From NCBI RefSeq assembly GCF_001580365.1, contig NZ_CP014480.1:1985008-2049007 (forward strand): a stretch of 64,000 bases of DNA. The letters are read 5' to 3'. Below, in pieces: positions 43,321-54,042 of this stretch. The position numbers and the translations under genes are program-made. Each line of letters opens with the position of its first letter. The first letter of the stretch is position 1. The DNA is from Kocuria turfanensis. Its GTDB lineage: Bacteria > Actinomycetota > Actinomycetes > Actinomycetales > Micrococcaceae. The notes under the pieces were generated by a model that was not told the DNA's origin, did no database searches, and saw nothing but the letters and a program-made list of their open reading frames with translations.

Positions 43321-44141
43321 GTGCCGGTTTCTTGGAGATCCATTCTCTGGAGGATCGTGGCGGAAATTTCTTCCACGGACATGAAGGCTGAGTTGAGGTG
43401 GGGGATGTCGTTGAGGGCGTACATCTGCTGGGCGTTGCGCAGTTCCCAGGTGCATTGGGGCAGGGAGGCGTAGATGGTGCCCGGGCGTCTTTCCTGGCGG
43501 ACCTGGCTCAGTCGCAGGGGTTGGGAGGTGAGTCCGAAGCACTTGGTCGCGTAGGCGGCGATGGGTGCCGGCAGGGACCGGTGGGCGAAGTCTTCGTCGA
43601 CTAGGGGGAAGTTCGCGGTGCGGATGCCGTGCTGCAGGGCCAGGTACATGCTGGTGGGGGTCTTGCCGCAGCGTGAGGGGGCGATGAGGATCAGATCGGC
43701 CCGTTCCAGGGCGCGGATGGATTGCCCGTCGTCGTGTTCCATGGCGTACTCGACGGCTGTCATCCGCGACTGGTAGCGGATGGCGTCGCCGAGCCCGTGG
43801 GCCCTGCCGGGTTGAGGGTTCGCGGTGGTGTGCAGGGCGGCTTCGAGCTGGTGGATGTGGGAGCCGAAGAGGTCCACGAAGTACCCGGCGCCAGCCTCGA
43901 GGATGCCGCGCAGGTGCGGGTCCACGACGGTGGAGAACACCACGGTGGTGCGCCCGGTTTCCGCAGCGGTGGTGATCCGGGCCGCGACCTGGTGGGCGTG
44001 GTCGGCGGTGGTGAGGAAGGGCACGGTGTGGCGTTCGAAGCGCTGGGCCGGGAACTGGGTGATGAGGGTGTTGCCGAGGGTCTCGGCGGTGATGCCGGTG
44101 CTGTCGGAGACGAAGAACGCCACCGGGCAGGAGTCGGTCAC
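43296..44141 (-). CDS. ppsR: Pyruvate, water dikinase regulatory protein (PEP synthase regulator)
   Basis: This 281-residue DUF299 protein starts at ATG 44141. Motifs are FFVSDSTGITAETLGNTLI at the N-terminus, the P-loop-like APSRCGKTPTSMYLALQHG at 154-172, and YASLPQCTWELRNAQQMY. It is a bifunctional kinase/phosphorylase that inactivates PEP synthase with ADP and reactivates it with phosphate. The GVSRTSKT form of the loop is here APSRCGKT. It follows ppsA by 100 bases on the same strand. Its last seven codons and stop lie in the IS256 terminal repeat, so the natural C-terminus was replaced by VKPPGVV. Confidence 0.9.
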   Translation of the reverse strand: MTDSCPVAFFVSDSTGITAETLGNTLITQFPAQRFERHTVPFLTTADHAHQVAARITTAAETGRTTVVFSTVVDPHLRGILEAGAGYFVDLFGSHIHQLEAALHTTANPQPGRAHGLGDAIRYQSRMTAVEYAMEHDDGQSIRALERADLILIAPSRCGKTPTSMYLALQHGIRTANFPLVDEDFAHRSLPAPIAAYATKCFGLTSQPLRLSQVRQERRPGTIYASLPQCTWELRNAQQMYALNDIPHLNSAFMSVEEISATILQRMDLQETGTVKPPGVV

Positions 44142-44203
44142 GGGTGCCTCCGCTGTCTTCTCGTCGGGATGTCCGGTGGTCCGGGTGGGGGGTGGGGTTG
44201 GTG

Positions 44204-44238
44204 CCCTGGTCCTGGCGCCGGCGGCACCAGGACCAGGG
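44204..44238 (-). terminator. Hairpin between ppsA and its regulator gene
   Basis: A 12-base-pair perfect stem (44204-44215 and 44227-44238) continues, after one mismatch, for three more pairs with a GGC loop. It lies just after the ppsA stop on the minus strand and could end most transcripts, setting a low level of the regulator relative to ppsA. Confidence 0.65.
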
Positions 44239-44241
44239 TGC

Positions 44242-46635
<2,394 letters not shown>

Positions 46636-46800
46636 GAAGGACTCCTTCGGTGGGCGCCGCCCGGGCGGGGCGCCAGTGGATTGAGGATCGGTTCTGCCCG
46701 CCGGCCCGGCCGCAGGAACATCAGCGGTCGGGGCCGATCGGCTCCTGCCGGGGCAGGGGCTCAGGGCAGGGGACGGGGTGGTTCGGGGGCGGTGAAAGGT

Positions 46801-49800
46801 TCAGTTGGTGGAGCGCAGTACCAGAAGGAGGTCGCCGCCGGTGACCTGGGTGACCCCGGTCAGTGCGACCCGGGCGACCGTTCCGCCGGTGGGGGCGGTG
46901 ATGGAGGCCTCCATCTTCATGGCCTCGATGGTGGCCACCTGCCCGCCGGCCTCCACGGTGTCGCCCTCGGCCACCGTCACGGTCACCGCCCCCGCGAACG
47001 GGGCGGCCACGTGGCCGGGGTCGGCGGGGTCGGCCTTCTCGGTCTCGGGCACCGAGGAGGTGATCGAGGCGTCGCGGACCTCGATCATCCGGGGCTGGCC
47101 GTTGAGGGTGACCATCACGGTGCGCATGCCCTTGTCGTCGGGCTCCGAGATGGCCTGCAGGGTCACCAGCAGCCGCACCCCCTTGCCGAGGGAGATCACG
47201 TGCTCCCGGTTGGAGGTCAGACCGTAGAGGAAGTCCCGGGTGTGCAGCACGGTGACGTCGCCGTACCTGGCCCGGACCGCCTCGTAGTCCCGGGTCGGGC
47301 CGGGGAACAGCAGCCGGTTCAGCGTGGCCCGCCGGGTCTCGGAGTCGGCGGCCAACGCGGTCGAGTCCTCCTCGCTGAGCTCGGTGACCCCGACACGCAC
47401 GGTGCGGCCCTCCAGAGCCTTGGAGCGGAACGGTTCGGGCCACCCGCCGGGGGGAGTGCCGAGCTCCCCGGCGAGGAAGCTGATCACCGAGTCCGGGATG
47501 TCGAACTTCTGGGGGTTCGCCTCGAACTCGGCCGGGTCCACGCCCATGCCCACCAGCTGCAGCGCGAGGTCGCCGACGACCTTGGAGGACGGGGTGACCT
47601 TTACCAGCCGCCCGAGCATGGCGTTGGCGGCGGTGTACATGTCCTCGATGGCCTCGAAGCGCTCCCCCAGCCCCAGCGCGATCGCCTGCTGGCGCAGGTT
47701 CGACAGCTGCCCGCCGGGGATCTCGTGCCGGTAGACCCGCCCGGTCGGGGCGGTGAGCCCGGACTCGAAGGGGGCGTACATCCGGCGGATGACCTCCCAG
47801 TAGGGCTCCATCGCGGAGATCGCCTCCAGCGGGATGCCGGTGTCCCGCTCGGTGTGCTCGAGCGCCGCGACCAGGGCGGAGGCCGGGACCTGCGAGGTGG
47901 TGCCGGCCATCGAGGCGTCGGCGACGTCCACGGCGTCGACCCCGGCGTCGATCGCGGCCATGAGGGTGGCCAGCTGCCCGCCGGCGGTGTCGTGGGTGTG
48001 CAGGTGCACGGGCAGGTCGAAGCGCTCCCGCAGCGCGCTCACCAGCTTCGCGGCCGCGGCCGGGCGCAGCAGCCCGGCCATGTCCTTGATCGCCAGCACG
48101 TGCGCCCCGGCCTCGACGCACCGGTCGGCGAGGTCGAGGTAGTAGTCCAGGGTGTAGAGCTGCTCGTCCGGGTCGTTGAGGTCCCCGGTGTAGCACAGGG
48201 CGACCTCGGCGACCGCGGTGCCCGTCTTGCGCACGGCCTCGATGGCCGGGGCCATCTGCTCCACGTCGTTGAGGGCGTCGAAGATCCGGAAGATGTCCAC
48301 GCCGGTGGCCGCGGCCTCGGCCACGAACGCGTCGGTGACCTCGGTGGGGTACGGGGTGTAGCCGACCGTGTTGCGCCCGCGCAGCAGCATCTGGATCGGG
48401 ATGTTCGGCATCGCCTCGCGCAGCAGCCGCAGCCGCTCCCACGGGTCCTCGCCCAGGAAGCGCAGCGCGACGTCGTAGGTCGCCCCGCCCCAGGCCTCGA
48501 CCGAGAGCAGCTGCGGGAGGGTGTGGGCGTAGGCCGGGGCGGCTGCGAGCAGGTCGCGGGTGCGCACCCGGGTGGCCAGCAGCGACTGATGGGCGTCGCG
48601 GAAGGTCGTGGAGGTCACGGCCACGGCCTGCTGGGCCCGCAGGGCCTTCGCGAAGCCCTCCGGGCCCAGCTCCTGGAGCCGCTGCCGCCACCCGTCCGGC
48701 GGGGTGTGCGCCGAGGGCCCGTCGAAGGGGGAGCGCAGCGGCTCGTCCTGCTTGTCGCCCGGGTAGTGGGGGAGCTTGGTGCGCGGGTCGATACCTTCCA
48801 CCCGGGGGCCGTGGGGCTGATTGACGGTAACCTCGGCCAGCCAGGTCAGCGCCTTGGTGGCCCGGTCCCCGGAGATCTTGCCTTCCAGTAGTTCGGGGCG
48901 GGATTCGATGAAGTCGGTGGCGACCTCTCCGGCGAGGAACTGCGGGTCGGCCAGCACGGCCTGGAGGAACTGGATGTTGGTGGCCACCCCGCGGATGCGG
49001 AACTCGGCCAGGGCACGCTGGGACCGGTGCACAGCGGTGGCGTAGTCGCGGCCGCGGCAGATGAGTTTGACCAGCATGGAGTCGAAGTGGGGGGAGATCT
49101 CCGCCCCGGCGTAGACGGTGCCGCTGTCCAGGCGCACTCCGGCGCCGCCGGCGGAGCGGTAGGCGGAGATCTTCCCGACGTCGGGGCGGAACCCGTTGGC
49201 CGGGTCCTCGGTGGTGATCCGGCACTGCAGCGCCGCGCCCCGGACCGTCAGCGACTCCTGGGCGATGCCCAGGTCCGACAGGGTCTCCCCCGAGGCGATG
49301 CGCAGCTGCGAGGCGACCAGATCCACATCGGTGATCTCCTCGGTGACGGTGTGCTCGACCTGGATCCGCGGGTTCATCTCGATGAACACGTGCTGACCCG
49401 CCCGCTCCCCGGCCGTGTCCACGAGGAACTCCACGGTTCCGGCGTTGACGTAGCCCAGCTCCTTCGCGAACCGTACGGCGTCGGTGTGGAGGGCCTGCCG
49501 GATCCCCTCGTCGAGGTTCGGGGCCGGGGCGATCTCCACGACCTTCTGGTGGCGGCGCTGCAGGGAGCAGTCGCGCTCGAAGAGGTGGACGATCCCGCCC
49601 TCGTCGTCGGCGAGGATCTGCACCTCGATGTGGCGCGGGCGCAGCACGGCCTGCTCCAGGAAGACGGTGGGGTCCCCGAACGCCGTGTCGGCCTCGCGCA
49701 TCGCGGCGGCCAGCGCCTCGGGCAGCTCCTCAGGGGTCTCCACCCGGCGCATGCCGCGGCCCCCGCCGCCGGCGACCGCCTTGACGAAGATCGGGAAGCC

Positions 49801-50253
49801 GATCCGCTCGGCCTCCCCGAGCAGGTAGTCCACCTCCGAGGAGGGGGCGGAGGAGTCCAGGGTGGGGATCCCGGCCCGCTTCGCCGCCTTGAGCGCCGCG
49901 ACCTTGTTGCCGGCCAATTCCAGGATCTCGGCCCGTGGGCCGACGAAGGTGATGCCCTCGCGCGCGGCGGCGCGGGCCAGGTCCGGGTTCTCCGACAGGA
50001 ACCCGTAGCCGGGGTAGATCGCGTCCGCCCCGGACTCCTTGGCCACCCGGATGATCTCCGCCACGTCGAGGTAGGCCCGCACCGGGTGGCCTTCCTCTCC
50101 GATCTGGTAGGCCTCATCGGCCTTCTGCCGGTGGATCGAGTTGCGGTCCTCGTACGGGAACACCGCCACCGTCTTGGCACCCAGCTCGTAGGCGGCGCGG
50201 AAGGCGCGGATCGCGATCTCGCCGCGGTTGGCGACCAGGATCTTGGAGAACAT
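46801..50253 (-). CDS. pyc: Pyruvate carboxylase
   Basis: From ATG 50253 (MFSKILVANRGEIAIRAFRA) this 1150-residue multidomain enzyme has biotin carboxylase (about 1-455), carboxyltransferase (about 540-820) and biotinyl domains. Biotin carboxylase marks are VKAVAGGGGRGMRRV and FIEMNPRIQVEHTVTE. Carboxyltransferase marks are WGGATYDVALRFLGEDPWERL, HTHDTAGGQLAT and the Lys-containing AIKDMAGLLRP. The biotinyl domain ends the protein, with Lys1113 in EAMKMEAS. It makes oxaloacetate from pyruvate and bicarbonate. The tandem with ppsA and the lut genes shows a lactate-to-sugar route. Confidence 0.97.
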   Translation of the reverse strand: MFSKILVANRGEIAIRAFRAAYELGAKTVAVFPYEDRNSIHRQKADEAYQIGEEGHPVRAYLDVAEIIRVAKESGADAIYPGYGFLSENPDLARAAAREGITFVGPRAEILELAGNKVAALKAAKRAGIPTLDSSAPSSEVDYLLGEAERIGFPIFVKAVAGGGGRGMRRVETPEELPEALAAAMREADTAFGDPTVFLEQAVLRPRHIEVQILADDEGGIVHLFERDCSLQRRHQKVVEIAPAPNLDEGIRQALHTDAVRFAKELGYVNAGTVEFLVDTAGERAGQHVFIEMNPRIQVEHTVTEEITDVDLVASQLRIASGETLSDLGIAQESLTVRGAALQCRITTEDPANGFRPDVGKISAYRSAGGAGVRLDSGTVYAGAEISPHFDSMLVKLICRGRDYATAVHRSQRALAEFRIRGVATNIQFLQAVLADPQFLAGEVATDFIESRPELLEGKISGDRATKALTWLAEVTVNQPHGPRVEGIDPRTKLPHYPGDKQDEPLRSPFDGPSAHTPPDGWRQRLQELGPEGFAKALRAQQAVAVTSTTFRDAHQSLLATRVRTRDLLAAAPAYAHTLPQLLSVEAWGGATYDVALRFLGEDPWERLRLLREAMPNIPIQMLLRGRNTVGYTPYPTEVTDAFVAEAAATGVDIFRIFDALNDVEQMAPAIEAVRKTGTAVAEVALCYTGDLNDPDEQLYTLDYYLDLADRCVEAGAHVLAIKDMAGLLRPAAAAKLVSALRERFDLPVHLHTHDTAGGQLATLMAAIDAGVDAVDVADASMAGTTSQVPASALVAALEHTERDTGIPLEAISAMEPYWEVIRRMYAPFESGLTAPTGRVYRHEIPGGQLSNLRQQAIALGLGERFEAIEDMYTAANAMLGRLVKVTPSSKVVGDLALQLVGMGVDPAEFEANPQKFDIPDSVISFLAGELGTPPGGWPEPFRSKALEGRTVRVGVTELSEEDSTALAADSETRRATLNRLLFPGPTRDYEAVRARYGDVTVLHTRDFLYGLTSNREHVISLGKGVRLLVTLQAISEPDDKGMRTVMVTLNGQPRMIEVRDASITSSVPETEKADPADPGHVAAPFAGAVTVTVAEGDTVEAGGQVATIEAMKMEASITAPTGGTVARVALTGVTQVTGGDLLLVLRSTN

Positions 50254-50342
50254 TGACACCCGTTCCGCACCTGGGCGCTCCATTGGAGGCCCGGGTGCTG
50301 TGTTGTGAATTTCTGACAAGGTCAACTGCGAAGGAGAAACGG

Positions 50343-50371
50343 CCGGGCACGGCAGGGGCCGCCGTGCCCGG
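50343..50371 (-). terminator. Hairpin between lutC and pyc
   Basis: A perfect 11-base-pair stem (50343-50353 and 50361-50371) with a 7-base loop lies 105 bases beyond lutC and 90 bases before the pyc start. It should end the lutABC transcript at least in part, so pyc likely has its own promoter or is reached by read-through. Confidence 0.7.
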
Positions 50372-50475
50372 GCAGGGCAGACCCGGGCCCTCGGGGCCGC
50401 GATGGGGCCGGGGTGCCGAGCGGATCCGCGACGGTGCGTCTGCGCGTGCTGCGGTTCACGCGCCGTCCGGGCCTG

Positions 50476-51117
50476 TCAGCCGAGCAGGATCACGTCGAGC
50501 GTCCGGGGCCCGTGCACGCCTTCGACGCGTTCGAGCTCGATGTCCGAGGTCGCCGAGGGCCCGGAGATCATGGTGACCGGGGCCGTGGGCTCCACCAGGG
50601 CCAGGGCCTCGGGGATCAGCTCCACCACCGTCTCAACCGGCACCACGCAGATGTGGTGGTCGGGGACCAGGCTGATCGCCCGGCGGCCCTCCTCGGGACG
50701 GCCGGTGAGGAAGATCGTGCCGGTCTCCGCGCAGGAGACGGTCGAGGACGTCACCACCGCGTCCACGGCGTTGAGCTCCCGCACCCCCAGGGCCGAGGCG
50801 TCGCGGGCGTCATTGGGATCCACCAGCACCCGGCGGGCGGCGGTGTCCTCCGGCAACCAGGCGGTGTCCAGACCGGTCGGGACTACATACCGGGCGGAGA
50901 CCCCCAGCAGCTGGGCGATCCGCCCCGGCAGGGACGCGGGGGTCTCGTGGTGCACCGCGGCCTTGTAGTCGACCAGCCGGTCCACGAGCATCTCGACGAC
51001 CTCCTCAGCCGCACGCTCCGAGACGCGGCGATAGGTGCGCTGCGCCGGTGCAGGGGTAGGCGCGTCGTGCAGCGCCCCACGGATCCGGTTGAGGATCTCG
51101 GTCTTTGCCTCGCTCAT
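50476..51117 (-). CDS. lutC: L-lactate utilization protein LutC
   Basis: This 213-residue protein of the LUD (DUF162) family starts at ATG 51117, overlapping the lutB stop as ATGA. It shows DAVVTSSTVSCAETGTIFLTG and RAISLVPDHHICVVPVETVVELIPEAL. LutC forms, with LutA and LutB, the iron-sulfur lactate oxidation complex on the cytoplasmic side. Last gene of lutABC. Confidence 0.93.
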   Translation of the reverse strand: MSEAKTEILNRIRGALHDAPTPAPAQRTYRRVSERAAEEVVEMLVDRLVDYKAAVHHETPASLPGRIAQLLGVSARYVVPTGLDTAWLPEDTAARRVLVDPNDARDASALGVRELNAVDAVVTSSTVSCAETGTIFLTGRPEEGRRAISLVPDHHICVVPVETVVELIPEALALVEPTAPVTMISGPSATSDIELERVEGVHGPRTLDVILLG

Positions 51118-52703
51118 CGTGCTCCCCCGTCGTCTTCGGTGTCGGTCTCGGCCCCATCCGGTGCGGTACTGCCCGCATCCGGGCCGGTGGCCGGGCCGCC
51201 GTCGGCGGCCACCCGTTCCTGGGTCTCCTCGGCGTGCTTGGCCCACCAATGGCGGAAAGACTCCTTCGGCGGGGCGGGGATGTCGCGCTCATCGGTCCAG
51301 CCCCCGGCGATCCCGGGCAACCAGGAGATCGCCCGATCCTTGCCCGCCACCGCCCTCCCCAACGGCAGACCCTTCTCGGCCAACCCCATCCGGGTGCCCG
51401 AGGACATCACCACCGAAGCGCCCTTCATCATCAAATCCATCTGGGAGGGCACCCGGGGGGTGGGCTTGCTGCGCACGTCCTCGTCGCGCAGGTGCACGAG
51501 GATCTCGGGGATGTTGATCTTCACCGGGCACACGTCGTAGCAGGCCCCGCACAGCGAGGAGGCGTAGGGCAGGGAGGCGTTCTCCTCGGAGGTGATGCCG
51601 GTCAGCTGCGGGGAGAGGATCGCCCCGATGGGCCCCGGATAGGTGGAGCCGTAGGCGTGACCGCCGGCCTGCTCGTAGACGGGGCAGACGTTGAGGCAGG
51701 CCGAGCAGCGGATGCAGTGCAGCGCCGAGCGCCCGGCGGGGTCGTCGAGCACCGCGGTGCGGCCGTTGTCCAGGAGCACCACGTGCACGTCCTGCGGCCC
51801 GTCGCCGGGGGTGACGCCGGTCCACATCGAGGTGTAGGGGTTCATCCGCTCCCCGGTGGAGGAGCGCGGGAGCAGCTGCAGGAACACCTCGAGGTCCTGG
51901 AAGGTGGGCACGATCTTCTCGATGCCCATCACGGTGATCAGGGTCTCGGGCAGGGTCAGGCACATGCGGCCGTTGCCCTCGGACTCCACCACGGTCAGCG
52001 TCCCGGTGGAGGCCACGCCGAAGTTCGCCCCGGACACCGCCACGGAGGTGGCGAGGAACTTCTCCCGCAGGTGGGTGCGGGCGGCCTCGGCGAGGTCGCG
52101 CGGCTCACTGGTCAAGGAATCATCCGTCTCCGGCATCCCCTTCCGGAAGATCTCCCGCACCTCATCACGATTGCGGTGGATGGCCGGGACCAGGATGTGC
52201 GAGGGCTTGTCGTGGGCGAGCTGGACGATCAGTTCGGCGAGGTCGGTCTCTGTGGCGGTGATCCCGTGCTCCTCGAGGTGGGCCTCGAGGCCGATCTCCT
52301 GGGTGGCCATGGACTTGATCTTGATGACGTCGGTGGACCCGGTGGCCTGCACGAGCTCGGTGACGATCCGGTTGGCCTCCTCCGCGTCCCGCGCCCAGTG
52401 CACGGTGCCGCCGCGGGCCGTGAAGTTGGCCTCGAACTCCTCGAGCAGGTGCGGCAGGTCCGCCATGACCTGCTCCTTGAGCGCGGAGCCGGCCGAGCGC
52501 AGCTCCTCCCAGTCGGGGAGCTCCCCGGCCACCGCGGCGCGCTTGCCGCGGATCGTGTGGGTGGCGTGGCGGATGTTGGCGCGCATCTGCGTGTTGCCCA
52601 TCTCGGCCTTCGCCGCGGCGGGGAACGCGGTGGACGCGTGCAGATTCCCCTGCCCGTGGACGGGACGCACAGCAGGCATCCCCAGTGCAATACGACGGGT
52701 CAT
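51114..52703 (-). CDS. lutB: L-lactate utilization iron-sulfur protein LutB
   Basis: This 529-residue protein starts at ATG 52703, overlapping lutA by ATGA. It contains an LUD domain (about 70-300) and two [4Fe-4S] ferredoxin clusters: Cys330, 333, 336 and 340 in CIRCSACLNVCP, and Cys385, 388 and 392 in CGACYDVCP. It is the electron-carrying part of the LutABC lactate dehydrogenase. The tail after about residue 495 is acidic and low-complexity (ATGPDAGSTAPDGAETDTED), unlike the core. Confidence 0.95.
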   Translation of the reverse strand: MTRRIALGMPAVRPVHGQGNLHASTAFPAAAKAEMGNTQMRANIRHATHTIRGKRAAVAGELPDWEELRSAGSALKEQVMADLPHLLEEFEANFTARGGTVHWARDAEEANRIVTELVQATGSTDVIKIKSMATQEIGLEAHLEEHGITATETDLAELIVQLAHDKPSHILVPAIHRNRDEVREIFRKGMPETDDSLTSEPRDLAEAARTHLREKFLATSVAVSGANFGVASTGTLTVVESEGNGRMCLTLPETLITVMGIEKIVPTFQDLEVFLQLLPRSSTGERMNPYTSMWTGVTPGDGPQDVHVVLLDNGRTAVLDDPAGRSALHCIRCSACLNVCPVYEQAGGHAYGSTYPGPIGAILSPQLTGITSEENASLPYASSLCGACYDVCPVKINIPEILVHLRDEDVRSKPTPRVPSQMDLMMKGASVVMSSGTRMGLAEKGLPLGRAVAGKDRAISWLPGIAGGWTDERDIPAPPKESFRHWWAKHAEETQERVAADGGPATGPDAGSTAPDGAETDTEDDGGAR

Positions 52704-53596
52704 CGGGCGCCTCCGGTGGTGTGGGACGAAACGGACGAGGAAGCCGGACTCGCAGGACCCGCGGCCGAGGAACGCGCCGACGTGCACCCACCCCGCCCCC
52801 TGCTCTTCGGGATCGACAGCTCGACCGGTCCGGAGACCTCCAGCGGGTTCTCGCGGGTGGACGCGAGGATCTCGGCGAAGTGGACGGTGCCCGGCCCCGA
52901 GTCCCGGCGGGCCATGGCCCCGCCCAGGTGCATCAGGCAGGAGGCGTCCCCCCCGGTGCACAGCTCCGCCCCGGTGGAGACGATGTTGTCGATCTTCTCC
53001 TCGGCCATCGCGGCGGAGACGTCCGGGTTCTTGAAGGAGAAGGTCCCGCCGAAGCCGCAGCACTCCTCGGCGTCGGGCAGCTCGACGAGGTCGAGACCGC
53101 CGACCGAGGCGACCAGGTCCTTCTGCCGGTCGCCCAGGCGCAGCAGCCGCATCCCGTGGCAGGACGGGTGGTAGGTCACCCGGTGCGGGAACCAGGAGCC
53201 GAGCTGCGCGGCCGCGTCGCGCACGCCGAGCACGTCGACCAGCAGCTGGGAGAGCTCGTAGGTGTTCCCGGCGACGGCCGCGGCGGCCACCGCCAGCTCC
53301 TCGTCCCCGCCGGCGCGGGCGATCATCGGCTGCTGGTGGCCCAGGGAGGCGACGCAGGAGCCCGACGGCGCCACGGCCACGTCGTAGTCCGCGGCGGTGA
53401 AGGCCTTGACGTGGTTGCGGACCACGGGCAGGGCGTCGTCGAAGTAGCCGCTGTTGACGTGCATCTGGGAGCAGCAGCCCTGGCCGGGCGGGAACACCAC
53501 CTCGTGGCCGAGCCGCTCGAGCACCCGCACGGTGGCCAGCGCGACCCGCGGATACATCGCGTCCACGATGCACGTGGCGAACAGGGCGATTCTCAT
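52700..53596 (-). CDS. lutA: L-lactate utilization protein LutA
   Basis: This 298-residue protein starts at ATG 53596 behind GGAGGTCC. It contains the two CCG-type cysteine domains (GQGCCSQMHVNSGY near residue 40 and EECCGFGGTFSF near 180) that bind iron-sulfur clusters in LutA and heterodisulfide reductases. First gene of lutABC. Beyond about residue 255 the sequence becomes Ser/Arg/Gly-rich. The promoter region carries LldR-type palindromes. Confidence 0.94.
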   Translation of the reverse strand: MRIALFATCIVDAMYPRVALATVRVLERLGHEVVFPPGQGCCSQMHVNSGYFDDALPVVRNHVKAFTAADYDVAVAPSGSCVASLGHQQPMIARAGGDEELAVAAAAVAGNTYELSQLLVDVLGVRDAAAQLGSWFPHRVTYHPSCHGMRLLRLGDRQKDLVASVGGLDLVELPDAEECCGFGGTFSFKNPDVSAAMAEEKIDNIVSTGAELCTGGDASCLMHLGGAMARRDSGPGTVHFAEILASTRENPLEVSGPVELSIPKSRGRGGCTSARSSAAGPASPASSSVSSHTTGGAR

Positions 53597-53671
53597 GGGA
53601 CCTCCGGGGGACAGGAGAACAAGGACGAAAGAAGAAGAAAAAGGGTCGATGCGAGAACACCGCACCACCTG

Positions 53672-53682
53672 TGGTCTGACCA
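53672..53682. promoter_or_regulatory. LldR-type operator TGGTCTGACCA
   Basis: Fits the TNGTNNNACNA pattern of FadR/LldR-type GntR operators and is a perfect 5-1-5 palindrome. It lies 76 bases upstream of lutA, where it could block its promoter. Confidence 0.75.
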
Positions 53683-53779
53683 TAGTAGGACTATGAGCCG
53701 CACCACACAACCAGGGCGGCAGGCGGCGAAAACATTGCGCCGAAGGGTTGGTGGTGTGACCTGGGTCATGTACTCTTCG

Positions 53780-53790
53780 TGGTCAGACCA
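53780..53790. promoter_or_regulatory. LldR-type operator TGGTCAGACCA
   Basis: Second palindrome of the same type, on the lldP side of the divergent region. It is followed after three bases by a third, so two dimers could bind side by side. Confidence 0.75.
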
Positions 53791-53793
53791 TTG

Positions 53794-53804
53794 TGGTCTG
53801 ACCA
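53794..53804. promoter_or_regulatory. LldR-type operator TGGTCTGACCA, third copy
   Basis: Same 11-base sequence as the lutA-side site. With the site at 53780 it lies 239-263 bases upstream of the lldP start, implying either a long lldP leader or a nearer promoter. Confidence 0.75.
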
Positions 53805-54042
53805 TACGGTGATGGCATGTCTGGTTCTTCTCGCACTGGGGTGCGGGGAACCCGACCGGCCACCCGACAGACACCAAGGTCTGTGCTGCTTTTCCGGAAC
53901 TCATCGAAAGGCGCATCGAGGCCACTGGGGCCGGCACGAGCTGCGCGTCGCGTCCCGGAAACTTTGACCCAGCCCGTACCACGCACCCGGCCCGCCCCGT
54001 CACCCGTGATCCTGCGGGGCAGGGCCCAGAAAGGATCTGTCC

